Assembly: GCA_002104895.1 (NCBI GenBank) | Contig: MCFG01000096.1 | Location: 70,001-134,000, forward strand | Length of the DNA: 64,000 nucleotides | Origin: Anaeromyces robustus | Lineage: Eukaryota > Neocallimastigomycota > Neocallimastigomycetes > Neocallimastigales > Neocallimastigaceae | Reading direction: 5' to 3' | Part shown: piece by piece, positions 10,665 through 24,949 of the stretch | How the letters are laid out: every line of letters begins with the position of its first letter | Numbering within the stretch: the first letter of the stretch is position 1 | Notes under the pieces: generated by a model | Told to the model about the DNA's origin: nothing | Databases searched by the model: none | What the model saw: the letters and a program-made list of their open reading frames with translations, nothing else | Program-made: the position numbers and the translations under genes

Positions 10665-12560
10665 TAAGTAATAATATTAATAATAAATAAAAATAATATA
10701 TAAATAAATCTTTTTTTTCTTTTTTTTTTTTAATAAGTGTAATATATTTTAAAGTAAATATGCATATATATAATTTTTTTATTCGATTCTCAATTCATTA
10801 CATTGTCAATTTTTTACTTTCAATAACATCCTTGATATTATTATTTTCTATCATGACTATTTATATTTTCATTTTCGATTTCATTAACATTTTTTATTCT
10901 CAATCTCAATCTCATTTTTATTTCCGTTTTTTTTTTTTTATTTTTTTTTACACATGTACTTATATTTATTATTTTTTAAATAATATTTAATATTTATTAA
11001 ATATTATAAGTAATCAATATTAGGTTAAAGTTAAAGAAAAACTGGAAAAAATATTTTTTCATTTTTTGTATGTTTAAGTATATCATTCGTTAAAAAAAAG
11101 TATAAAAAAATATTTATATATATATTTTAATATTATACACATTATAATAAAATAAAACTGAATTTAATAATATTTATATTATATATATTATAATAAAACA
11201 AAACTAATTTAATATAAATATATAATATAAAATTATAATATGTTTTCCTTTCTAATATATATTAATGAATAAATATTTTAATATGTATAACTTATTATTA
11301 TAATTATTTTATAGAATATATATTATTATTATTATTTTTTTTTATATAATTATTATTAATAAGGTCATTTAAAATATTTTTTAAGTAAAAAAATACTATA
11401 TTGTATAATCTTAAATATTTGTACCTACTTATATATAATTAAAGCGTTACAAAATTGTTTTCATGATAAAAGACGGAAATTTAAAAATTTTAAAATTAAC
11501 AATCATAGGTAAGAATTCTACAAAATAAAAAATTATAAAATTAAAAAAGTAAATAAATAAATAAATAAAATAAAATAAATAAATAAAGCAATTAAAGATA
11601 ACTAATACAATAATATTAGATCATAGTTATTACATTTAGGTATACGTATATTTTAATAATTGATATTATTATATATAAAGTTATTTTTATTCAATACATC
11701 TTTATTGGTCTATTAAAATTTTAAAAATAATTTTGAAATAATAATTAAAAGTTAATTTTATAATAAAAGTATAATTATATGTTTTTAGTCAAAAATTAAA
11801 AACTTTTTTTTTTATTTTTTAAAATTACAATATATATATAATATTACTATTATTTTATTCTATTATATTTTGTTTTATTGATATTTTTATTTAATAATAA
11901 TTATTAAAAAGTAAGCTTATTAATATACATATATAAATATTAATGAAAATCTATTATCAATAATAAAAAATATACCTTTTCAATATATACTATCATTAAA
12001 ATATTTTTTATTATAAATTCATAATCATAAACATTTTATTAATCTTTTTATAGAAAAAAAAGGAAATGTTAAAGAATTATTGGAGAATAAAAAGGAAAAA
12101 AAATATAAATTAACGGGAAATCATTTTTTAAATAAGTAACAAGAGGGAAAAAAGGAAAAAAATATATTAAAAAAAAGTGAAATAAAAATATATTAATATA
12201 TTATACAACATACATTTATATATTTATAATTCCAATAATTTAGCTATTTCAATTATTATATAAATTGCTTTTGTATTTTTTTCAAAAAAAAAAAAAAAAA
12301 AAAATCGACGAAAACAGAAAAAAATAATATAAATATATCTATCTCATTAATAATTCTAATAATACACTCAATTGTTTTTTTTCCTTTTGTTAATATATAA
12401 ATATTGATTTGATTATTTTAAATATTTTTTCATAATAATAAATTTTTTATTTTAACTTTTATTACTATAATAATATTTTTTTTATACTAGTTAAAATTCT
12501 ATTTATGTTATTCTATATTCATAAATAAATATATGTAAAATTTATGGTATAATACAAATA

Positions 12561-14394
12561 ATGGATAGTCCAAATAGTAATATAGCTTTAGTCAATATTT
12601 TATTAACAAAATTTGCTAAAGAAGCTCAAAATTTAGTTAGCACAGCTCAAACTATATATGATGATTGTCATAATATTGTTTATAGCCAAGTAGATAAACT
12701 AAATGAGCAATGGGGTATATTAAAAAGTCATTGTTCAACGGTGGGTTTAGCTATTAATGGTTATAAAAATGACAGTCCTGAATCTTATATTCAAAAAATA
12801 GAATTAATTGTTGCAGAAATTAATAAAAAACGATTTAATGCTTCAACACCCGTAGAAGCGGGCTCTATCAATAATTCAGAAACAAATGTTGATGAAAGTT
12901 TAAATACACTTCCTTTAATTATTATTAATCTTTTATCCACAGTAAAAATGTCAGTGGAAGACTATAATGAACGAATATTAGGTACTTGTGTTACAAATAA
13001 TAATAATAATGGTCAAACTATAGATTCTGAAAGTTCGCTTAATGTATCTACATTTATTGCCAAAAATGATAGTTCTTCCACTTTAGAAAGTGAACCTAAT
13101 TTTTCTACGGATATATTAAATAAAAGTTCTAGCTTTAATCAAAGTTCTAGCACTCTTTCATGTCTTTCAAATAGTGTTTTACAAGCCTTAGAAGATACTG
13201 GCTTTTCCAGTAAAAATAGTAGTAAAAGTAATTTAAGTAATGAATTATATCCAAACGATAATAATAATAATAATAATAGTAATAATAATGTAAGCAATCA
13301 AGAAAATAATGAAAATAGAGTAATTATTAATCATCCTCATGCTAATGGACTTTCTTACACTCCAAAACCACTACCGTTTGGATTCGAAGAAGAAAAAAAG
13401 GAAGCAATGATACGGGAAAATAATAATAATAAAAAAGTAAGTAATAATTATACAAATTTAGATAATAATAATAATAATAATAATCAAGATTATAATGAGA
13501 ATGAAAAAAGAAGAGGACATGAACGTGAAAATAAAGATGAAAGAAGAAAGTTCGAAGATAAAAAATATGATAAAAAATTTGATAATAGTGATAATAGAAA
13601 AATGGAAGACGATATAAAAGAAAATGATGGAGAAGACAATAATAGATATCGAAAATACGATCGAGATAAAAGTAATGATAGAAGAAGAGAAAAAGAAACC
13701 GAAAGAGAAAGAGAACGAGAAAAAATTCGTGATTGTAGAAGAATGGATGATGGAAATATACTAAATGGTCATAGTAATGATAGAAGAAATAATAGAGAAA
13801 GAGATAAAAGTACTGATCGTAGAAGAGATAAAAGTTGTGATCGTAGAAGAATAGAAGAAGGTATGAGAAGTGATGATAGAAGAAGAGATAAAAGTTGTGA
13901 TCGAAGAAGAATGGAGGAAGGTACAAGAGGTATTAATAGTGATAGAAGAAATAATAATAATGATAATGAAAGAAGATATGACAGAAATAAAAGTTGTGAT
14001 AGAAGGAGAATGGACGGTAATGAAAGTAGAAATAATCCTAATGGATTAATGAATAATAATGGTAATGATAGAAGACATAATAATAGAGATAGAAGTTGTG
14101 ATAGAAGAATGGATATTAATGAAAATAATAATTCTAATATTAATATAAATAATGATAACAGTAGAAGATATGATCGAGAAAAAAGTCGTGAAAGAAGAAG
14201 AATAGATAATATTGATGAAAAAAGGAATGAAAAACTGAGAGATAATAATTCATATGAAAAAAAAGAAAATGAAAATCATGGAAAAATTGATTTTAGTAAT
14301 TACGTAAGAAAAGAAAGTCTTATATATTCAAATAATAATAACAATAACAACAATAACAACAACAACATCCTCAATAATAATAGTAATCATAATC

Positions 14395-14440
<46 letters not shown>

Positions 14441-17251
14441 AAAAATTAAAAATATAGGTAACTATAAATATAGTAACAATAATGCTAATAATAATGCTAT
14501 AAATTTTGATAATTATAAAAGAAAAGAAAGTCTTGAAAATTCAAATTTAAGAAAAGAAAAAAATACAAATAATCCAAAAGATATTTATCCAAAACGTTTA
14601 GATTCACACGAAAAACCTTTCCCAAAAATAAAAAATGATCATTCTGCTATTAGTGAAATATCTACATCAAATAATAATTCAGCCTTTATTAGTAATTGTA
14701 AGGCAACAAAAATGAGAACTCCTAGTATGGATAATATCCCATCAGCAGTATCTGAGGATACTGGTGTAAAACATAAACCACTAAATACTGTATCTGGTCG
14801 TCAAAGAAATGTAAGTAATCCTACTCATCCTTCTGATCTTAATTCATCTAAAACTCCTAAAATTGTAAACTATGATCCAGCAACAGGAGCACCAAGATTA
14901 TCCTCCGTAGGACCTATTTCTGATACAAATTCTGTATATAGTTTAGGATCAAATTGTGATCCAGTAAAAACACCACAGTCTTCTAATTTAGAATATGCTA
15001 AAACACCTATGTTCACTGAACCCGATTATCTACGTTCATTGGCTTCAAATGAAATAAGAAAACATGGTATAACTAGAAAAAGATCATGTAGTGCTTCCTA
15101 TGCTCAAAATCCTGTATATATGAATAAATGTAGTCCTTCTAATTCCCCAAGAATTAATGGAAATCAACGATATAATATACCAGGAGAAGAAAGACCAATT
15201 CGTCAAGATAGTGATCCAGCTTATAATTATCCACTTAAACCTATTAAATCTAGTTCAGCAATTCGAGCTATGACTAATAGTTTAAATACACCTGAAGGAA
15301 TTAAAATGCAAATTGATAATATGTTTAATGAATTAAGTTCCTTATCCAAAAAAGGTACTCTTGACGATCATAATAATCCATCTAATACTACTAGTATTGA
15401 TAATATACGACAATCTGGTGTAAGTATTAATAGTGATACCACTGAACATTTAAGTACAAATGTTCAATATGTTAAAAATTTTGATAAATCTATTAAACCG
15501 ATTAAGGGAGGAATGGATAGAAGAAGTTATCTTTATGAAGATTACTTTAATAGAAATAGTGAAGGTGAATTAATTGATTTACAAATGGTTTTAGTACCAT
15601 TAAATAATATGTTTGAAATTTGTACTATAGATTTAAATGAACCTATTCGTTTTGGACGTTCAAATGTTGAAAATGTTGATAATTTTATGTCATTTAGAAG
15701 TTTGGTTATTTCACGTACTCATGCCGAAATATGGAGTGAAGATGGAAAAGTAAATTATAAATAATTTTAATAATAAATAAAAAAAAAATTAATTTATATA
15801 TAAATATATAATTAGTATTAATTAATTTTATTCTATATATATAATTATTTAAAGATTTTCTTAAAAGATTTAGGTAGTAACGGTGGAACATTTTTAAATG
15901 GTGTTAGAATATGTCAATATGGATCAATATGTGAACCACATGAAATTAAAAGCGGCGATTTTATTCAATTTGGTCAAGATTTCTTTGAAGGGGGTATTAT
16001 AAGTCCAAAGATGGAAATACCTGAAAATCGTAAGATATTAAATAATTTATTGAAAATAAATATATATATATATATATACTGATAACGAAATATTGATAAC
16101 GAGGAATTTTTTTTTTTAAAAAAAAACTTATCAATTGAAAATCATTTTTAATTTTTATATTATATTATAAATTTAGCTAAACATCGATGTGTAAAATTTC
16201 AAGTAATTTTATCAAATTCACTAAATATTAATATGTATAAGAAATATGATAATGTAAAAACGCCTGCGAAGTAAGTACTTTGATCTATCTATCTATATAT
16301 ACATCAATATTTTTTTTTATTTATAAAAATTGAATAATAAAATAAAATAAAATATTAAAATAGAAATAATATATTTATTTACTTATATTATTTATATTTC
16401 AATAATAAATATATATATTATTTATAAAATAATATATATATTAACAGTGATCCAGAACAACAAGAATTAGAAAGACAAAAAAGAGATATTGAAAAACAAA
16501 TATTTGAACAAAATGAAAAATTGAAAAAAGAAATGGAAATTAATCTTGCAGCAGATATTATTAAAGTTCGACATGTATATTATGTAAATGGATCTGGTTC
16601 TAGTAACAAAATACGGAAAATTACTATTAAATTGGAATCAGGGATTGAACTATTTAGTGTTGATTTAACAAATTGGGATCAAAAAAGGTTGTTCTTTTCT
16701 TTTTCTTCTTATTTATTTATTTTTTTATTTATATAATTCATTTTGGTATATTAATATAAATATTTTCTCGATTTTCTGTTATATATATATATAGTTCATT
16801 ATTTTCATCAAAAGATAAATATAAAAATAATAAAATATTAGTTCATGATAGTCGTCCTGAATATTCAGAAACTCAAAATATAGAAATTTTAAAAGAAATT
16901 CCAAACACTAAAATATATAGTATAAAAACAAAATATTCATTATTAGGGACTGTTCAATATACTACTAAAAAGAAAGTTCAAATTGTAACACCCTATGGTT
17001 CACCGCAATTTTGTTTAACAGGTGATTTTAAAGAGCATCAATGGATTATATTAGAAACTAATATTGATAATGATGAGCATAATCAACGATGTATAGGTGA
17101 AGCTTTAGGAAAGCAACCAATTAAAAAAGGAGTTCGTGAAACTAAATGGGAAATTAAATTAGAAGTAGAGGATAATAAATTTTCACAATTACTATTTTCA
17201 TCACTCTTATTCTTAATTGTCACTGGTGGAAATGATCATATTAATTCATAA
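12561..17251 (+). CDS. FHA-domain protein with Arg-rich repeats and tubby/LURP-like C-terminus
   Basis: Exons 12561-15749, 15855-16029, 16177-16270, 16448-16687 and 16795-17251; about 1384 residues. An N-terminal helical region (1-80) is followed by a long disordered middle. That middle has Asn tracts and about ten repeats of DRRRDKSCDRRR-type basic motifs (residues about 350-560). The FHA domain spans about 1015-1120 across intron 1: RFGRSN, SRTHAEIW, then LKDLGSNGGTFLNG, so both phosphothreonine-contacting Arg and Ser/Asn motifs are present. A coiled segment (EQQELERQKRDIEKQ) follows. The last 160 residues read like a tubby/LURP-one (scramblase-like) beta-barrel with a terminal hydrophobic helix. 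The FHA core resembles the Far10/Vps64 type. It probably binds phosphothreonine on a partner and contacts membrane; the C-terminal call is tentative. Confidence 0.75.
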
Positions 17252-17715
17252 TATTTAATTATTTTTAATTATTGTTATATTTATTAATAAAACAAAACAA
17301 TGATAAAATATACAAATTCACATATATATCCATATATATATGATTAATATATACTTTCATATCTTATTAATTTAATATAATAGAAATATAATCATATATA
17401 TAGCATAAAAATTAATAAAAAAATTAAATATATACATATATTTGTAATATAAAATAAAGAATAGAAAAAACCTATTATAATTAATATCATACCTATAAAA
17501 TTAAAATATATATTAATTTATTAATTTAAATGTTTAAAATAATTAATAATACCAACATCTAAATAATAAAATAAAATAAAATAAAATAAAATAAAATAAA
17601 ATAAAATAAAATAAAATAAAATAAAATAAAATAAAATAATATAAAATATAATAAATAAATAAATAAACAAATAAATAAATATATATATAAATAAATAAAT
17701 ATATATATATATATA

Positions 17716-17746
<31 letters not shown>

Positions 17747-17821
17747 AAAATTAATTCAAAAATATAATTATTATGTTTATTTATTTAAATATCTATATTT
17801 ATATGTTTGTTAAGATTTAAA
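17252..17821. repeat. spacer with (AAAAT)n and (AAAT)n microsatellites
   Basis: This is the tail-to-tail spacer between the FHA gene and TBCC. It holds an AAAAT pentanucleotide array at about 17566-17637 followed by AAAT/TA repeats to about 17750. Transcription terminators of both genes should lie here, but AT-richness hides any poly(A) signal. Confidence 0.7.
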
Positions 17822-19409
17822 TTATTTTGGTAAATATGTTTTTTTCCATAAATCGATATTAGTTTTATCTTCTAAAAATATTATTGGTTTTCTTTCAGAT
17901 TTTTCCATAACATCCCAATTTGGCGATTTTTGTTGTTTTAACCATTTGAAATCTTCTACTAAATTATATTGATTATTATTAATATCTATATCAGAAGTCT
18001 ATTTACACGTTTAATATATATAATAAAAATATATTTATATTAATAATAATTTGTTAATATGTTACTATTACAATATATCTTATATATCAATAATTAAAAA
18101 AATAAAACAATTCTATTATGCATAATTTCTACATTATATAACTTACATTAAAAAGTTCTTCAATATTGTTAATAGGTAATTCATAATTTGTAAAACGAAT
18201 ATTTGAACAATCTTCAATTATAGGATGACTTGAGCAGTGCAAATAGACATCAATATTTTTAGAATCATGCATTCTAAACTATTTTATATTGTGTTTTTTT
18301 TATATTATATAATAACAATAATTAATATAATATAAATATATATAAATAATTTTTAAATTTATATAATGTATTTTTAAATAAATTTCAAAGTTATTTAAAT
18401 TTTATATATATATGTATAATTGATTTGAATTTTACTTGATGACATGCAAGAACAAAATAGCAATTATTACAGTTATCAATAATCATTGAAGATTTTATAG
18501 GATTAACAAAAACAACACAATTGTTTATTCTATTCATTTGTAATATTGCTATATCAAATTTTATATTAACTAAATCAACAATACATGATTCTAAATCATT
18601 TAAATAGACATCCTTTGTAGTATTATGTAAATCTTGAGGAGGTATTAAGTAAGAATTAGTTTTATTTGAAAGTAAAAAGGCATTTTTTGGAACATTGATA
18701 ATTTCTATTTTTTTTTTTTTTTTTTTACATTTATAAAAATTCAAATAAATCAAAAAACAATAAATAAATAAATAATTAATTAATAAAATTTTGTTAATTT
18801 ATTATAATTTTATATTAAAAAAAAAACCTTTCGTTTCTTTATTTAATTCAGTTGAAGAATTGGCTAAATTATTAATAACCTCTGTATTTTTTTTTATTTT
18901 ATTTCTTGATTTAAATGAAAATTTTGATTTTGGTGTTAACAAAACTTTCCTTTTATTTAATTCTTCATTTAATTGTTTAATTTGCTATTAAAAAAATATA
19001 ATTAATTAGTTTTTTTCTTATTATTATTTTTTGGTAATAATACATAATTATATATTTTACTTTTGAACAAGTTTCTTTGTCGTGAGGAGGTAAATATATA
19101 GAAGCTGCAATAACACTTTTTTCTAAATTATTAATTCTACTTAAAATATTATTAAATTCACTTTTTAATTTTAAAGCTGGAATAGTATTATTTAAATCGG
19201 TTAAAGTATTTAAAATTGCTATAATAAATATATATTCGTATATAAAATTATTATATTATTTTTGTTTTAATAATTATAAAATTTTTTTTTTCTTTTCTTT
19301 TTTTTTTTTACTTTATTGTATATTTTGAAAATATATATTTACAATCTTTTTCAGTCTGAAATTCATTCCAGAAATCTGCTGAAGCCTCTTTTGTATCTGT
19401 CATTAACAT
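17822..19409 (-). CDS. TBCC: tubulin-binding cofactor C
   Basis: Six exons on the minus strand: 19343-19409, 19061-19218, 18828-18984, 18436-18704, 18147-18278 and 17822-17998. All junctions are in phase; about 317-319 residues (two in-frame ATGs at 19409 and 19403). The first exons give the spectrin-like N-terminal helices. Exon 4 starts the TBCC beta-helix domain (LESCIVDL, NCVVFVNPIKSSMIIDNC, CYFVLACHQ). Exon 5 continues RMHDSKNIDVYLHCSSHPII and EDCSNIRF, and exon 6 ends with VEDFKWLKQQKSPNW. TBCC is the GTPase-activating factor of the tubulin-folding supercomplex. The catalytic Arg of the family is expected in the QFRxHxxxxxDxYLH segment; here Q is the last residue of exon 4 and FRMHD opens exon 5, so it is retained. 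Shares a 0.6-kb upstream region with divergent RTF2. Confidence 0.9.
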
Positions 19410-20009
19410 TATTAATATATTTTAATAATAAAAAAAGTATTTTTCAAAATAAATTTCTATGGATTAATTAATATATTATTAACTATATATAATAATAATA
19501 TTAATAATTTAAATTATTTTATTTAATACATAATTAAAAAATTTTTTTTATTATAAAAAAGTTTTATTTAAATTTTTATTAAAAAAATAAAAAAAAAAAA
19601 AAAAAAAACTGAAAATAAAATAATCTTTTATTAATCAATAATTACATTAATTCTTGATTTTAAAATTTATTAAAATCTTATTCAATTCAATTCAATCAAA
19701 TTCAATTTAATTCAATTTAATTCAATTTAATTCAACTTAATTCAATTCAATTAATTTCTTTTTTTGTCTTATATTTGTTTATCAAAAATCATTAAACATT
19801 TTTATTATTAATTTAGTTATCTTTAATTAAATCTAAATTATTGAAATTTATCAGATTATTCAGAACTGTTAAACATTCAATCTATCTTTTTTTAAATTAA
19901 ATCAATTTAAATCATATAGACATTTTTTATATCAATATATTTATAATTTAAGTTTTCATTATTTTTATAAATCATATTTTCTTTATTTTATCAAATCATA
20001 TATTTTAAA
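19410..20009. promoter_or_regulatory. divergent promoter region of TBCC and RTF2
   Basis: 600 bp separate the start codons of two divergently transcribed genes, so both promoters must lie here. It contains a run of imperfect TTCAATTTAA decamers at about 19679-19752 and A/T tracts, the commonest nucleosome-excluding element. No specific factor site is claimed. Confidence 0.5.
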
Positions 20010-21096
20010 ATGGGTTGTGATGGAGGTACAATTCCAAAACGTGATGAATTGGTAAAAACAAAAAAGCAAAACAAACAAGTTGATAAAACAGAACAATTAA
20101 TTGCTACATGGTATTATTGTGCATTATCGAAAACTCCATTAAAAGAGCCTATTGTATCATGTAAATTAGGAAAATTATATAATAAAGATGCAATTATTAA
20201 GTATTTGTTAAATAAAAAAGCATATGGTGATGGTGATATAATTTGCAAACATATACAGTCTATAAAGGTAAAATTTCTAAAATTTCAATTATATATTCAT
20301 TTACTTATAATTTTAATTTTTTAATTTTAATATTAATATAAATTAACATGTATTTTAAATTATATATATTATTTTTTTTATAATTAAGGATGTTACAACA
20401 TTAAATTTAACTGCAAATCCAGCATATTCATCTTCAAATAAACATTCTTCAATTGTTTCAAATACTGTAGGAAATGATGTACTAATACCACAATTTGTTT
20501 GTCCAATTACCATGAAAGAAATGAGTGGTAAATATAAATTTGTTTATCTTCCATGTGGATGTGTATTTTCAGAACAAGCATTAAAAGAAGTTCCATCAAC
20601 AGTTTGTCTACAATGTAATAAACCATATAATTCAGAAGATATAATACCTATTAATCCAGAAGATCCAAAAGTGATTGAAGTATTACAAGAAAAATTAGAA
20701 AAATATTTAGAAGAAAGAAAAAAAAAAGAACATGAAAAAAAAATGGCTAAAAAAGCAGCAAAACTAGCTAAAAAGGCAGAAAAAGAAAAAAGAAAGCATG
20801 GCTTAGAAGAAGATTCATCAAATTCAGATACAACATCACATAAACATAGTAAAAAGAAAACTTTAAGTAATGTAAGTTCTGGAGGAGAACATGAATCAAA
20901 AAAATCAAAATCTCATAAAAATAAATTATCTGAATCAAATATTAATCTTAATTTACCTGATTTATCAGAAATTAATGAAAAAACATTGAAATCCAAAAAA
21001 TCTAAAGTAATTCAAAGTATGTATACCAAATCTAATGATAAGGATGATTCTCAAAACTTTTTATGTCGTGGAACGTTTAATCGTTATGCTATATAA
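20010..21096 (+). CDS. RTF2: replication termination factor 2 (RTF2)
   Basis: Two exons, 20010-20267 and 20389-21096, joined in phase 0; 321 residues. The start MGCDGGTIPKRDELVKTKK is the near-invariant N-terminus of the family. A first modified RING-like half (WYYCALSKTPLKEPIVSC, LGKLYNKDAII, HIQSIKDVTTLNL) is followed by FVCPITMKEMSGKYKFVYLP with CGCVFSEQALKEV and CLQCNKPY, the C2HC2-type fold. The C-terminal third is Lys/Glu-rich coiled coil (KKMAKKAAKLAKKAEKEKRK) and a Ser/Lys-rich tail. RTF2 stabilises stalled replication forks, is regulated by the proteasome shuttle DDI1/2 in animals, and links to splicing in yeasts. Nuclear. Confidence 0.93.
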
Positions 21097-22371
21097 TAAA
21101 TAAATATCATAATAATATTATTAATAATAAAACAAAACAAAACTACATAAATAGAATTAAATTATTCTCAATAATATTGATAAATATTTAATTATTTAAT
21201 AAAATAAAATAATTTATTTAAATAAAATAATATAATAAAATAAATAATTATTTAATAAAAAAAAATAGAATATATCAAAAAATATCATTTATTATAAATT
21301 TTTTAGTTAAAATTTTAATTTTTTTTTTAATTTTTTTTTTTTTTTATTAATAATTTAATTAAGAACTGATCATATTTTTTTTTTTTTTTAAATAATATTT
21401 ATAATTAATATATTTATTTAGTGTAATGTATAATTTCTTTTTTTTTTTTTTTTTTTTTTAATTTTATACAAATGCATATAAACTAAAACTTTAAACTATA
21501 ATTAAATAACAAATTATAACTATAAATTAAATAATATTGTTGATATTATGTTTTTAATTAATTTAGTTTTTGTTATTTTTTTTTATAAAAAATGCATACA
21601 TAAAAAAAAATTTTTTTTTCATAACGAACATTTTTTTTTCTTCCTTTTTATGGAATAATATTCTTTTTTTTCTTTTTTCTTTTTTAATATATTTAATATC
21701 ATCGAAATTTTTTTATATCAAGTATAAAGCATTAATATTATTTTTTTTTGTCTTCATTAATAATTTGAATGAACACATTATACTTAATAAAACAATAAGT
21801 TAATAATTTTTTTATTTATGCTCACAATTAATAATTAGTTAATATAACAAAATTATTAATTATTTAATTAATATATATTTTTATTCATGTTCACCATTAA
21901 TACAATTAATAGAATTATAAATAAGTATAGATAAATTAATTAATATTTTTTCATTATTATTATTGTTATATAATGACTATTATTTAATTTGCTACAAATT
22001 CAATAAAAAAAATTAATTAGAATTTAAAAGTTTTTAATAAAATGAATAATCTGTTATAGAATAAAACAATTTATACAAAAATTGTTTTTATTATTTTCAT
22101 TTTTTCATTATATTATTTCATTTTTTAATTAAATTTTAATTCTTATAAATCAATAAATATTATATATGATAATAATAAAAAAAAGTCAATTTAAGGTTTA
22201 TTAAAAAATGAAATAATATAAAATTAAATAAAAAAAAAGATTATTTCATAGATATATTAATATAATTAATATATTGATTTTAATGTATAAATTAATTTGA
22301 AAACTCAATATACACTGTGTTATGATTTTTTTTTCTTTATTTAAAGTTTTTTCAATCTTTATTTTATTTTA

Positions 22372-22403
<32 letters not shown>

Positions 22404-22526
22404 TTAAGATTGAAAAAAACTTTAATAAAAAATCTCTTAATCGTGAAAATAAAATATTATAAACAAATATTTTAGTATTAATATTATTAATAAATAAATA
22501 AAAATTATAATAAAATAATAATAATA
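21097..22526. other. AT-rich intergenic region
   Basis: Poly-T/A tracts; no gene seen. Frames such as 21570-21803 are low complexity. A spaced inverted repeat near the VPS68 start is listed separately. Confidence 0.6.
22341..22425. repeat. inverted repeat with T/A-run loop
   Basis: TTAAAGTTTTTTCAATCTT (22341-22359) is repeated in inverted form at 22406-22425 with one extra base. Between the arms are ATTTT repeats, a T-run and an A-run that can also pair. It lies about 100 bp before the VPS68 start codon. Confidence 0.75.
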
Positions 22527-23383
22527 ATGGGTTCAAAAAAGTCCACTTTTTGGTGTTATGCTTCAGGAATGTTGGTAAATATCTAACTGTATTTTTTAAG
22601 TTTTTCTTTTTTTTATATTGAAGAAATAATACAATAGAGAAAAAAATAAAGAAAAAAATAAATAATTAAATAATATTTTTTGATTTTAATTACATATATA
22701 TATATATATAATAAATTATAAATATATTAAAATATTTATAATATTTATAATTATTTATAAAAAAGTTTGGAGCAGCATGGTGGTTATTTATTGATACCTA
22801 TATATGGGATAAAAATAAAAATCAATTTAATGGTGATATGAATTCTATAATATCATTTATATCAGGAATATTGGGAACTGTTGGATTTTTATTGTATAGT
22901 ATTATATAAATAAATTAAAAAAAAATATAATTAATGAGTAATTCATTGAAGAAAAAAAAATAACATATTTAAATAATTTATTCATATATATGAAAAATAT
23001 AACAGTGTAAATATTATTCCAAGAAGTAGTATGACTTCAGATGAATATGGAAAAGAATTATCTGCCTTTAGAAGATTTGCCATGTTAATTGCTTTTTCTG
23101 TTACTTTTAGTAGTTTAATATCAGCATTTTGGATTTTTTTCGCCAAATATTCATGCGAAAAATATACTTTATGGGCTGGTTTTACTATAGTAATACAAGC
23201 TATTCTTTTATTTATTAGGTAATTATATATATATTCGAATTCATTATTGTAATAATTATTATAATTATTATAATTCCATTAATCTTTTTTTATTATATTA
23301 TATAAATATATGTATAAATTTATAGTACATATATATTTAGATTCATGCGTTCCAAGGAAGAATATCCACAATATTATTATTAA
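22527..23383 (+). CDS. VPS68: VPS68/TMEM50 family membrane protein
   Basis: Four exons, 22527-22574, 22766-22893, 23006-23218 and 23326-23383, giving 148 residues, close to the family's usual 150-180. The start codon follows TAATAATA and opens with MGSKKSTFWCYASGML. The family core is FGAAWWLFIDTYIW, then SGILGTVGFLLFVNIIPRSS (TM2), FAMLIAFSVTFSSLISAFWI (TM3) and a fourth helix ending QAILLFIR; the tail is FRFMRSKEEY. Four transmembrane helices in total. Yeast Vps68 works with the ESCRT machinery at endosomes and affects vacuolar protein sorting; animal TMEM50A/B are ER/Golgi proteins. The exact role here is by family only. Confidence 0.88.
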
Positions 23384-23419
23384 TGATTTTATGATGAAAA
23401 CTAATCAGCAAAAACATAA

Positions 23420-23460
<41 letters not shown>

Positions 23461-23816
23461 AAACTTTCAATATCATTTTTATAATCAAGTTTTTATTTTT
23501 TAAGATGTAATTCTATTATAAAAATTTTAATTTCAGTTAGATATTTAATTTATTTATAATATAAATATATTAAGCCGTAATAATGCATAAATATTAAAAG
23601 ATTTATTATTTGACCCATCATATAATAAACTTTTTTAATTATTTTTATTATTAAAAATAAAAATAATTTGTAAATATATAAATAATATAATCAATATATT
23701 ATTAAAGAAACAATAATAAAATAAATTAATATCATAAAACCTTTATTTTTTAACACTATTAATTATTTATTTTAATAATGAAGATAATTATTTTAATTAT
23801 TAGATAAAATTCTGGT

Positions 23817-23997
23817 AAAGACTTTTAAGATATAATTTAAATTTATACATTACTGATATAAAACAATATATTATTAAGTTATTTGAAGAAGATGAAATGA
23901 TATTTTGGAATAATTATTCTATTATATTAAGTGATGAATTACTATACAAAAAACATACAGAAAAAATATCTGAAACCAATCACTCAAAAAAAAAAAA
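23817..23997 (+). pseudogene. possible exon remnant, unknown protein
   Basis: An open stretch of about 57 codons with protein-like composition (IKLFEEDEMIFWNNYSIILS, then DELLYKKHTEKISETNHSKK). It has no start codon and ends in an A-run. It lies 430 bp beyond VPS68 on the same strand. No family recognised; it may be chance or a decayed exon. Confidence 0.2.
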
Positions 23998-24653
23998 AAA
24001 AAAAATTAACATGGAATATTATTATTAATAATAACTTTTTTTATTTTTTTGTTTTTTTACAATGACTTTTAAAATCAAAATAGTTGTTAGATGGGTTAAA
24101 GAATAATAATACATTTTATTAATCATATTGAAATTTTTGAAAGTTTATAATATAAATGAGTAAATGAGTAATATTTGAATAACAATAATAAAATGATAAT
24201 AATTATAATTAAAGAAAATATATATTTCTTATTTATAATAATATGAAATGAAATGTTTTTATTTTATATCATTTATATTATATTTATTTATTTATTTATT
24301 TATTAATTTATTTTGGTTTTATAAAATTTACCATAAAAATTTTAAAATAATAATTTTTATATTTAAAAACACTGTTATTGTTTTTTATAATTATTTTTAA
24401 GTATACAACAAATTTATTTTTCATGTTGAAATAAATTATTGACAAAAAAAAAATTCTTTTTTTTGTTTTTTTAATTATGTATTATTTTTCATTTTTAATA
24501 CTTTTTAATATATCCATTTTTTTTCTTTCTTTTTAATACTTTTTAAATTATTTTTAGTTAAATAAAATAATTTAAAAAGAAAGAAAAACAAAATAAATAA
24601 GATTTAAATAATCATAATATTTAAAACATTTAATTTGGTATTAAATTATTTTT

Positions 24654-24687
<34 letters not shown>

Positions 24688-24949
24688 ATCTAATAAAATA
24701 TATTATATCATATTATGTTAATATCTATTTCATTTTGATTTTTTTTTTAATATTATTGTTTTTATTAAATTATTAATTATAATATATATATTTTAAAGCA
24801 CAAAATTTGTACATTATCTTTATTGAGTTTAAATATACATGAATCATAAAAAAATACTAATAATAAAACCAGATAAATATTATAGATAATAATGAATAAT
24901 ACTGGAGAATATAAAGTAGTATAATAATACATAAAAACAATAAATCCAT

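Larger units (their letters stand above)
9513..12560. other. 3-kb AT-rich intergenic region
   Basis: No gene found. Open frames here are artefacts of low complexity (for example 10760-10990). It includes a short hairpin and a 52-bp-offset tandem duplication, listed separately. Confidence 0.65.

Noticed and set aside
10760-10990. 76-residue hydrophobic ORF
   Set aside because: Phe/Ile-rich translation of A/T sequence without family features or codon diversity.
13342-13926. 194-residue Phe/Tyr/His-rich ORF on the minus strand
   Set aside because: Antisense shadow of the Arg-rich repeat region of the FHA gene.
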